Under the pieces are notes generated by a model. It ran no database searches, was not told the origin of the DNA, and was given only the letters and a program-made list of their open reading frames with translations. Of a DNA stretch of 41,552 bases, positions 34,266-41,552 are shown in pieces. Position numbers and translations under genes: made by a program. Position 1 is the first letter of the stretch; each line of letters begins with the position of its first letter. Source of the stretch: a gamma proteobacterium endosymbiont of Lamellibrachia anaximandri (GTDB lineage Bacteria > Pseudomonadota > Gammaproteobacteria > Chromatiales > Chromatiaceae); the NCBI GenBank assembly GCA_016756835.1, contig JAESPE010000022.1, positions 1-41,552 of the forward strand, in the 5' to 3' direction.

Positions 34266-37200
34266 ATGGGTCATGAGATATATGAAATGGCATTAAAGAA
34301 GGGTTTCGGCGTCACGTTTTTTGTCGGCATATGTTTGCAACTGGCGATCTTCTGGAATACAGCCCACGCAATCTACATCTCGCCACCGGGTTTGGGGCAG
34401 TTTTCCGGCAGTACGAAAATTCGTCAGCTTTTGGAGACCGAGCATTTCCGGGAAGTGCTCAAACTGGCCAAGACCCATCTCCGGGACAAGCCGGATGACG
34501 GTGAAATGCTGGCAATCCTGGGATACGCGCAGGCGGGGCTTGGGGATTGGGACGCAGCCCGGCGGAATATCACCCGGGCCATTCAACGGGTCCCAGCGGC
34601 GCGTGCTGACCAATTGCGATTGTTGTTGGCCAACATCCTGCTGGATAAGGGGGACTCGAAAGAAGCTGAAAAAATCTTCCAGGCGCTCCTAACGCATGAT
34701 GCGACCAATACCAAAGCGCTGCTGGGGCTGGGACTGCTATTTCGCCGTGCCGATGACTTGCCCCGGGCAGTGGGTTACTTTAAGCGTGTTCTCAGGATCG
34801 AACCTGAGCAGGAAACGGCCCTCAGAGCACTGCTTCAGATCCACATGGAGCGGCGTGATTACCCTGCTATCGCCCGCGTGGCGAGGGAAATTCCTGCAGG
34901 TTCTCCCAGCAAGGGCTTGGGGTATTACTTCGAGGCGCTGGCGCTCATCCAACGGGAGCAGCCCGACTACCACGCCGCAGTTGACCTTCTGGAAATGGCA
35001 TTAGATGTTTCCAACTCGCCCCAGGTGCTATACACCCTCGGTTACGTGCTGATAAAGGAACGGCGAACAAATGAATCCGTACATCGGCTGAAGGAGGCCG
35101 TAGCACTAAACCCCAACTTCTTCGAGGCGCTCAAGTTGCTGGGGATTATTTCATTGCGGACGGAGCAACCAAAGGCGGCATCGGAGTATCTGGAAAAGGC
35201 GCTGTCCATTAAAAAATCTCCCGAACTACATCACCTTCTGGGAAAGGCCTATCTACTCCAGGACCGGAGGGAAGACGGGGTCAACGAGTTGATGAAGTCG
35301 TTGGAGAGCACGGAGTTGGATTCTGATGCGCAGTCCGCGCTCGAGGGGCTTTATCGTTATATTGGCGGTGATCTGGAGCAATCGGAGATCGCTCTGCGGC
35401 AATCGCTCAAGACGACTCCAAACGCACTGGATGCACGTATCCTGTTGATTGCAAATCTGCTCAAACAGGGCAGATTCGAGGGCGCTGTCCGACAAGCGCG
35501 GCTTGGGATGGATCTTCACCCCAACCTGCAGGCGTTATTGCTCAACCTTTTGGCCCAAGCCAAGCTGGGTGCAGGCGATCTTGAAGAGGCGGAAAAGGCG
35601 CTGCTGGACGCTCTCGAAAGAGACCCGGGTGCAATACCGGCCCGTCTAAACCTGTCAGGGGTATACTTCAGAAAGGGGCAATACAGCAAAGCAGAGGCGG
35701 AGCTGAAAAACATCCTGGCTCAGCATCCTCTGCATGCGCAGACCCGACTCCGCCTCGGCAGGGTCTATCAGGCAACCGCAAACTACGATGCGGCGGAGCG
35801 TGTACTCCGCGGCCCGAAGGGCGACGCCCCCCCAGCGCAGCTCTTACTACGGGAGTTGGTCTTACTGAAGATCCGCGAACGCAAGCACATGGCCGCGCTC
35901 GAATATGCCCGGATCATGATTGCCAAATACCCCAGCCTGTTCGATGGGTTCCTGTTGCAGAGTCAGGTCTTTGCATCCCTGGGCAGGGCGGCGGATGCGA
36001 TCGAGTCCCTCGACACCGGATTACAGAAAGCTGGCGATAGTCGCAAATCGCTCGGTCTGGCCGCAAAGCTGGCAAGGGTGAACGGTTGGCATGAAAAGGC
36101 TGTGCATTACCTGCAGCGCCACGAGATGCAGTTTGGACTCGCTGACCCTGTACTTAAGAAATTATATGCCACTGAATTGATAGAACTCGGAAGTACCAGT
36201 CTGGCGAGGGAAGTGATTCAGGGCAGCTTGAGTCCGGCGGACCCGGATACAGCCTTTTTGCTGGCGAAAAGCTATATTGCGGATGGCGACCAGGTAAAGG
36301 CCGAGGAATATATCGACAGCGCCTTGGAATCAGGCGTATCTGCTGAGGCAGTGGAGAAACAGAGGGCCGAACTGCGATTGGCGATACAAACAGAATCTTT
36401 GGTGGAGGCACTGCAATCCAAGCCAGATGATCCGGCACGATACCATGCCCTCGCCGAGGCCTATGAGTTTCTGGGTGACTTCGACGCTGCGATAGAGACC
36501 TATAAAAGAGGCGCAGCAAAAACCCGGCAAAAGTTGCTGTTTCATACACAGATGGCGCGCATCTACCTTAAAAAAGGCGATACAAGGCGCGCGATTGAGC
36601 TGGCTGATAATGTCTTGGATCGGCTCGGGAACGGTTCCGATCCCGGTGGCGATATTGAGTTTCGTGCCTACGCGGTTCTCGGAATGAGTTGGGTTCGTCG
36701 GCAGGACACGAACAAGGCTGAGGCAGCCCTGGAAAGTGCTACCCGCGAAGGAAGTCGCTTGGCTCCTGCTTTCTACCAGCTCGCAAAGATTAAGCTGGTA
36801 AAGGGTGATGCAGAAACGGCGACGAAGTTATTGAGATCGGCAATTGATATCGAACCGACTGTTATTCGTTATTACTTGGCGCTTGCCCAGATTTATCAGC
36901 GATCAGGACATGTTCAGAAAGGTGCAGCGGTATATGAAGAAGGTCTTGTCGCAAATATCGATTCCATACCTCTGCTTAACAATGTGGCACTACTCTACCT
37001 GAGTCTGGGTGAATACCAGAACGCACTCTCCCGTGCGAACCGAGCATTGGAACTGGCTCCCCAAGAAGCAAACGTCCTCGATACAGTTGGTTGGGTGCAT
37101 TTGCAGACTGGGAACCCCGAAAAGGCTGTTCGCTATCTGGAACGAGCAGTGGATCGAGATCCAAAATCGTCTCTGTATCGCTACCATTTGGGTCTTGGCT

Positions 37201-37325
37201 ACTTCAAAATGGGCGCCATTAAACTGGCAAAGCGCGAGCTTGAAGAGGCACTCAACCATCAGGCACTCGCACCCTGGACTCAGGAAGTCAAAAGAGTACT
37301 CGCGACAATCGCGAGCCAGGGGTAG
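34266..37325 (+). CDS. Large exported TPR-repeat protein (PrsT-like)
   Basis: About 1019 residues from ATG 34266, preceded by AAGG. GTG 34224 gives 1033 residues, and ATG 34287 is also possible. A signal-peptide-like segment ends near AHA, and the rest is a continuous array of roughly two dozen TPR-type helical pairs (for example AGLGDWDAARRNITRAI, YLERAVDRDPKSSLYRYHLG). The size, export signal and position beside a PEP-CTERM gene recall PrsT, the TPR protein of exosortase/exopolysaccharide loci. No lipobox cysteine is obvious. Alternatives are polysaccharide-export TPR scaffolds of the PelB or BcsC kind, but no beta-barrel segment is evident. Confidence 0.75.
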   Translation: MGHEIYEMALKKGFGVTFFVGICLQLAIFWNTAHAIYISPPGLGQFSGSTKIRQLLETEHFREVLKLAKTHLRDKPDDGEMLAILGYAQAGLGDWDAARRNITRAIQRVPAARADQLRLLLANILLDKGDSKEAEKIFQALLTHDATNTKALLGLGLLFRRADDLPRAVGYFKRVLRIEPEQETALRALLQIHMERRDYPAIARVAREIPAGSPSKGLGYYFEALALIQREQPDYHAAVDLLEMALDVSNSPQVLYTLGYVLIKERRTNESVHRLKEAVALNPNFFEALKLLGIISLRTEQPKAASEYLEKALSIKKSPELHHLLGKAYLLQDRREDGVNELMKSLESTELDSDAQSALEGLYRYIGGDLEQSEIALRQSLKTTPNALDARILLIANLLKQGRFEGAVRQARLGMDLHPNLQALLLNLLAQAKLGAGDLEEAEKALLDALERDPGAIPARLNLSGVYFRKGQYSKAEAELKNILAQHPLHAQTRLRLGRVYQATANYDAAERVLRGPKGDAPPAQLLLRELVLLKIRERKHMAALEYARIMIAKYPSLFDGFLLQSQVFASLGRAADAIESLDTGLQKAGDSRKSLGLAAKLARVNGWHEKAVHYLQRHEMQFGLADPVLKKLYATELIELGSTSLAREVIQGSLSPADPDTAFLLAKSYIADGDQVKAEEYIDSALESGVSAEAVEKQRAELRLAIQTESLVEALQSKPDDPARYHALAEAYEFLGDFDAAIETYKRGAAKTRQKLLFHTQMARIYLKKGDTRRAIELADNVLDRLGNGSDPGGDIEFRAYAVLGMSWVRRQDTNKAEAALESATREGSRLAPAFYQLAKIKLVKGDAETATKLLRSAIDIEPTVIRYYLALAQIYQRSGHVQKGAAVYEEGLVANIDSIPLLNNVALLYLSLGEYQNALSRANRALELAPQEANVLDTVGWVHLQTGNPEKAVRYLERAVDRDPKSSLYRYHLGLGYFKMGAIKLAKRELEEALNHQALAPWTQEVKRVLATIASQG

Positions 37326-37403
37326 GCATCTCTTGATGATCCGCCTTCGGCATCGCGAATTATGTGCTAGCTACAGGGCTCAGAAAAAATCTTCTGTTTG
37401 GGC

Positions 37404-38405
37404 ATGCAGATGAAATATCCAGGTGAGAGCAAGAAATCTACCGCCGCGGGCGACAGAAATCCCACGAGCCTCGTTTCCCTGAAAAATAGAGAACTGACAT
37501 TCGTAGAGAATTGGGCCCGCTCCTATCCGTATAATCGGTATCGGAATTATCCGGTTATCTCCAATATTCAAGCCACGAAAACTCTTGCCGATGCCATCCT
37601 TGAGCCGGAACCCACGGCACTCCTGTTATGGAGTCGGGATGGGTCGATGCCGACCGGGCTGGTTCGTACCGTCGATCTTCCCTGGGACAGCGCCTTGTAC
37701 AAGCGCCGAATTGGACGTATCACCCATCTCTGTGGAGATCTGACTGCTGGAGATCTCCGGCGCCTTCTCATGAAGACTGGTTTTGACCATCTTTCGGTGC
37801 GCGTCGATGCCTCTGACTTGCACACACAGCGGATGCTTACCCAGATTGGATTCTTCATGGCGGATTCCATTCTTACCTATCTTTATCACCCGACTTCCGG
37901 TGAACCGCCGGAACAACCGATGGTAACCCGTTCCAGAAAGCCTCGCAGATACCGTGAATACGAGCCGCTTGACCGGGATCGGATCCTGAAACTCACATCC
38001 CAACTGTACGCGCACTATCCGGGGCGATACTCCGCCGATCCAAGTCTTCGTGAACGCGCAGTGGACCGCTATGTGCGTTGGGCAGAGAAATACTTGGACG
38101 GAGATGCCGATAAGATTTGGGTTTCAGAATTGAACGGACGGGTGGTTGGGTATCTCGCCTTTCGGTACGATAGGAGACTATATCGGAGCTTCGGGATCGG
38201 ATGCTATGGTTCTGGGCTTGGCGGCTCCAGGGGTGGTGACTACTATGGATTGTTGCAATATGCACTGACACACACAAAGGACATGTCCTGGCAGTGCGCG
38301 GAATTTGACACCCAGATAGACAACTACCCTGTACATCGCATCTACCAGGACTTGAAACTCGAGTATGTACGAGCTGAGTACACCTACCATCTGCATCTCT
38401 CATAA
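37404..38405 (+). CDS. GNAT-like acyltransferase, possibly sugar-modifying
   Basis: About 333 residues from ATG 37404; a TTG at 37398 and an ATG at 37410 are alternatives, and no ribosome-binding site is clear. The C-terminal half reads as a GNAT fold: YRSFGIGCYGSGLGGSRGGDYYGLL resembles the acetyl-CoA loop, followed by QIDNYPVHRIYQDLKLEYVR. It resembles WecD-type sugar-amine acetyltransferases of surface glycan pathways. The N-terminal half (VSLKNRELTFVENW start) may be a second degenerate GNAT domain. It ends next to the GT2 gene. The substrate is unknown. Confidence 0.65.
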   Translation: MQMKYPGESKKSTAAGDRNPTSLVSLKNRELTFVENWARSYPYNRYRNYPVISNIQATKTLADAILEPEPTALLLWSRDGSMPTGLVRTVDLPWDSALYKRRIGRITHLCGDLTAGDLRRLLMKTGFDHLSVRVDASDLHTQRMLTQIGFFMADSILTYLYHPTSGEPPEQPMVTRSRKPRRYREYEPLDRDRILKLTSQLYAHYPGRYSADPSLRERAVDRYVRWAEKYLDGDADKIWVSELNGRVVGYLAFRYDRRLYRSFGIGCYGSGLGGSRGGDYYGLLQYALTHTKDMSWQCAEFDTQIDNYPVHRIYQDLKLEYVRAEYTYHLHLS

Positions 38406-38436
38406 GGAATCGGACCTGGGTTTGAGCAGACGTCCC

Positions 38437-39354
38437 ATGGGTGTGCCGGACAACCCGACCTTATCTATTACTGTACCCGTTTATAACAACGCCGCTTCGC
38501 TGCCCCAATTGCATGAACGCCTGGTTTCGACCCTTCGTACCGCAGGATTGGAATACGAGATCATCTACGCCAATGACGGAAGTACGGACAACAGTTACGA
38601 AGTTCTGACTGGTTTGCGCGACGGAGAAGGACGGGTGAAGGTTCTGGATCTAGTCAAAAACTATGGACAAAGTGCAGCTATCCTGGCAGCCATAAGTAAA
38701 GCCAATGGAGATATCATTATCACCATTGATGCCGATCTGCAAAATCATCCGGAGGATATTCCAAGCCTGGCCGCAGCGATACGCAATGGCGCCGATTTTG
38801 CCTGTGGTGTCCGCCTCAACCGGCGGGATTCCCTGCTCACCAGAAGGGGACCGTCCTGGCTGGTGAATCGACTGGTCGGTCATGCATTAGGCGTCAATTT
38901 GCAGGACTGGGGTTGCGGGTTGAACGCGGTAACGTCGGTGCTGGCCATGAAGATTTTCGCTCAGAATCCGCCACCGGCACTACCAAAAGCGGAAGCTGCC
39001 CTGATGGCTTCTTGCATTGCCCAGATACAGGTGGGGCACAGCGAGAGGGAGCACGGGCACTCGGAATACACTGCATGGCGCTTGCTTTGTTTCAGCGCAG
39101 GTTTTCTGCGAAGTTTTTCCATAAGACGCAGCTTTTGCCGATTATTCACGAGGCTGACAACAGGGATCAACCTGCACGCCCCCGGTTCCATGAAGGAAGC
39201 ACCTGGTACTTTTTCTGGTGCGGGTGAAAAAGCCGCTGCCGTGTTGGCCTGGACAGTCCTGGCAGGTGCAGCTGCCATCGTGCAATTGGGGGCGTTATTC
39301 TATCGTTCCAAGGCTGCAGACAACCACTGCAGGATTCGTGAAATCCTGGAATAA
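38437..39354 (+). CDS. Family 2 glycosyltransferase with a C-terminal membrane anchor
   Basis: About 305 residues from ATG 38437. Longer starts would overlap the previous gene by 41 bp, and a TTG at 38422 is possible. The GT-A fold shows the NDGSTD motif (46-51) and the metal-binding DAD (98-100) in TIDADLQNHPED, as in dolichol-phosphate-mannose or undecaprenyl-phosphate sugar synthases. A membrane helix lies near the C-terminus (about 265-288), with another hydrophobic patch near 230. It probably loads a lipid-carried sugar for the membrane glycosyltransferase encoded convergently at 39531-41177, though that link is inference. Confidence 0.8.
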   Translation: MGVPDNPTLSITVPVYNNAASLPQLHERLVSTLRTAGLEYEIIYANDGSTDNSYEVLTGLRDGEGRVKVLDLVKNYGQSAAILAAISKANGDIIITIDADLQNHPEDIPSLAAAIRNGADFACGVRLNRRDSLLTRRGPSWLVNRLVGHALGVNLQDWGCGLNAVTSVLAMKIFAQNPPPALPKAEAALMASCIAQIQVGHSEREHGHSEYTAWRLLCFSAGFLRSFSIRRSFCRLFTRLTTGINLHAPGSMKEAPGTFSGAGEKAAAVLAWTVLAGAAAIVQLGALFYRSKAADNHCRIREILE

Positions 39355-39530
39355 GCTCCGGTTTCACCTGGCCTGACCCCGGCATACTGATGCAAACGCA
39401 TGAGTGGGCGTTAGTGATGCGTATTCCACTCCACAAGGTGGCGAGAGCTGGCGTATTTAAAGCGTACAAGCCTTGAAATCAGGAGATGCGAAAAATGGAA
39501 AGTTGTTATTGCGCGAACCCTAAGAAACTT

Positions 39531-41177
39531 TTACGGGTTGGGAAACGACCACTGAACAGAGTCCTGGGACGAGTATGTTACTGCAAAAGCCTGCATGGAT
39601 CCGGATTGTATATTTGCTGCAATGCCCTTCTTACTGTGTGCTAAAGAGATGTCGGGGCTGGTTTTTTCGCTGAAGGTCAAATGAGTGAAGGGGCTGTAGC
39701 CGGAATCATTGAGGATCAGCACCGCAGAGGCCGGCTGGGCAGGGTTTGGTGGAACGAACTTGAAATAGCGATACGACAACGTCGTCAGGCTGAATCCAAA
39801 GAAATAACCGCCGGAATTGGCCGTTATATTTGCGTTATGCGGAATCAACACGGTCTCGATGTGCGGCCCATTTTTCAAAAAGTCGAGGAAATACAGGGGG
39901 ATTGGATTCGCAACGAAGATGGTTTGAACGTCTTTATGAGCATCCACGTAGGCGTCGACTCTGCCAGCGAAGGCACGCAATGGCTTTGGGTTGAATCGTT
40001 TAAGATCCTGACCCGGATCTCGTTCTATTTCCTGCCCTTTTACCAAATTATGCTCAGAGGACCCCAGCTGATCGTAAAGTTGGCGTAACCATTCAGACTG
40101 CAACATGTGCCCTGCCAGGGTGGTAAGGAAAATCGCGGCCGTAAGGAACGTGATCAGACTCTGGTGGAAACGCAACTTGGATTCCGCCTGAAACAAGTAG
40201 TGGATCGGAAATGCCCAGGCAATCCCGAATACGGGGATGACAGAGAACAGGTATCTGAGCTCAAAATCCTGCATTCCTCGGGTGATAGTCAATGCCTGTA
40301 TCCCAATCAGAACCCAGGGTCCGAGGAGAATCGGCCACCACTTCCTGTATCTGCGTATCAACAACGAACCTAGAGCCAGGCCGCACCAGAGTGGATTTAA
40401 CAGTCGGTCCAGCGAAATCCCCGAGCCGGATTGTTGGCCCAGTATCGGTGACAGTATGTTTCTCAATTCGAGCCGCCACCCGAGAAAGGAGATCCCGTCT
40501 CCCGAATGCAGAAGAAAAACAACCAGGTAAATCAAACTGGGCAAAGCAACAAGTACACCCTGTTTGGCATCTCGACGAAGCCCGAAGTAGACCAGGAATA
40601 AAAGGCAGTATATTCCTCCCTCTGGCCGGACCAATGGCAACAGCCCCACGATGATGGCAAGCAAAGTGTTTTTCTCTTCAATGAGGAGCATGAAAGCCAC
40701 GGCCAGCAACAAGCCAAAGAGACCCTCCGCGTAGAAACTGGAAGAAAGGATCACGTAGAGAGGCATCAGTCCTACAATCAGAACGGACGCAGCAGCCAGG
40801 ATAGGGTGGCACCCGGATCGAAGGCTGGCACGGGCGATCACTACGAGAGTCAGTATTCCTACGATGGCGTGACCCAATCGCATGACTAGCAGATTGTCGA
40901 AAGACAGCGCGGCCACTATCGCATCAAACAACAGTGCCAGCGGCATAACATAATTCCAGAGGAAAATCGTAGGCACACGGAAGGCATTCTTGGCGGCGAA
41001 AAAACGATACGAATCGTCAATGGAAAAAAGCTTCCTGCCGTCAATCCAATCGATTTCCAGCCAAACGTCTGGACCGCTTGTAAGGAATGGCACTGTGAGC
41101 AGGAGGAGACCCAGCAGTGCCAGGCACACCCATATGAGATCCCGCGAGACAAGGTGCCTAAAGGGTCGGTTCCTCAT
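39531..41177 (-). CDS. Multi-pass GT-C-like membrane glycosyltransferase
   Basis: 548 residues with about ten to eleven membrane helices in the first 370 residues and a soluble C-terminal third. The first periplasmic loop has WLEIDWIDGR and an acidic SIDDSYRFF, as in PMT/ArnT-like GT-C enzymes, and LLPLVRPEGG later resembles a loop common in lipid-linked sugar transferases. It could use the lipid-linked sugar made by the convergent GT2. The function is inferred from topology and neighbourhood. No ribosome-binding site is obvious. Confidence 0.6.
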   Translation of the reverse strand: MRNRPFRHLVSRDLIWVCLALLGLLLLTVPFLTSGPDVWLEIDWIDGRKLFSIDDSYRFFAAKNAFRVPTIFLWNYVMPLALLFDAIVAALSFDNLLVMRLGHAIVGILTLVVIARASLRSGCHPILAAASVLIVGLMPLYVILSSSFYAEGLFGLLLAVAFMLLIEEKNTLLAIIVGLLPLVRPEGGIYCLLFLVYFGLRRDAKQGVLVALPSLIYLVVFLLHSGDGISFLGWRLELRNILSPILGQQSGSGISLDRLLNPLWCGLALGSLLIRRYRKWWPILLGPWVLIGIQALTITRGMQDFELRYLFSVIPVFGIAWAFPIHYLFQAESKLRFHQSLITFLTAAIFLTTLAGHMLQSEWLRQLYDQLGSSEHNLVKGQEIERDPGQDLKRFNPKPLRAFAGRVDAYVDAHKDVQTIFVANPIPLYFLDFLKNGPHIETVLIPHNANITANSGGYFFGFSLTTLSYRYFKFVPPNPAQPASAVLILNDSGYSPFTHLTFSEKTSPDISLAHSKKGIAANIQSGSMQAFAVTYSSQDSVQWSFPNP

Positions 41178-41552
41178 AACTGCGCCATGCGATAAATATG
41201 GAGGATCTCCGAGAACTGTATTTTAGATTATGAATCTTTTGACAAGAAAGTCTAATGTGAGCATAGGGGGAATAAACGCCGTTTTCTAGCTGCCAGCAAA
41301 GTACCGAAAGGCCGCAGAGTTGTCAATTAGACGAATCACTGGCCCGAAATCGCCTCATTTTACTCTTTAAAAGAGTGCCCTCCATACCAATAATTGTGAC
41401 GAATTTTAAAGTAACGAGCAGCGGCAGCGGCACTTACTTAACCACCGGATAACAGGGATCGCCCCATAATCCCGTCGGATTCTCCATCATGAGATGAATA
41501 ATGGTTGGAACCAGGCACATCATGATATTTACACCGTCCCTGATCTGGGCTC
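41178..41552. other. Right-end intergenic region
   Basis: About 375 bases with no convincing gene or RNA. It must hold the promoter of the leftward membrane protein. A short hairpin (ACTCTT-TAA-AAGAGT, about 41361-41375) is too small to interpret. A gene may begin beyond the edge. Confidence 0.4.

Overview
The window looks like a piece of a marine or sediment gammaproteobacterial chromosome. The gene order rpsF-rpsR-DUF2232-rplI-dnaB-alr-radA, followed by a convergent PA4608-like PilZ gene, is gammaproteobacterial. So is yceD-rpmF-plsX-fabH-fabD-fabG-acpP-fabF-pabC with maf nearby, and the FleQ/FlrBC flagellar regulators. A Na+-pumping oxaloacetate decarboxylase (oadGAB), the O2-independent ubiquinone genes (ubiU, ubiV, ubiT) and a PEP-CTERM protein point to a facultatively anaerobic, surface-associated marine bacterium such as a Chromatiales- or Sedimenticola-type sulfur oxidiser. 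That placement is inference; no taxonomic marker gene is present.

Layout. 1-3809 (minus strand): flagellar regulators flrC (its 3' part replaced or cut at the window edge), flrB behind a textbook sigma-54 promoter, and fleQ/flrA. 4365-5425 (plus): a double-FHA protein and a PilZ c-di-GMP receptor. 5550-11677 (minus): radA, alr, dnaB, rplI, DUF2232, rpsR and rpsF. 11908-17794 (plus): an HDOD regulator, two radical SAM proteins, ubiU, ubiV and murI, with a heptanucleotide tandem repeat at the ubiV stop. 17860-18342 (minus): ubiT. 18435-20216 (plus): a TauD-like dioxygenase, an odd DUF971-MoaD fusion, and tRNA-Lys(UUU). 20423-27723 (minus): pabC and the fatty-acid synthesis cluster through rpmF and yceD. 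A REP doublet follows, then oadB-oadA-oadG (minus) and maf (plus). 32582-39354 (plus): a PEP-CTERM protein with a likely sigma-54 promoter, a very large TPR protein, a GNAT-like acyltransferase and a GT2 glycosyltransferase. 39531-41177 (minus): a multi-pass glycosyltransferase-like membrane protein.

How parts work together. FleQ should activate flrBC through the sigma-54 promoter at 2264-2281, and FlrB/FlrC would then run the next flagellar tier. UbiU, UbiV and UbiT form the anaerobic ubiquinone hydroxylation module. plsX-fabHDG-acpP-fabF supply acyl-ACP for membrane lipids. OadG-A-B couples oxaloacetate decarboxylation to Na+ export. The right end resembles the edge of an exopolysaccharide/PEP-CTERM locus, but no exosortase lies inside the window.

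Most of the window is core genome. The parts most worth a second look are the DUF971-MoaD fusion beside the dioxygenase, the REP doublet, the non-homologous tail on flrC, the heptamer repeat at ubiV, the repeat tail on ribosomal protein S6, and the sigma-54/PEP-CTERM/TPR block.
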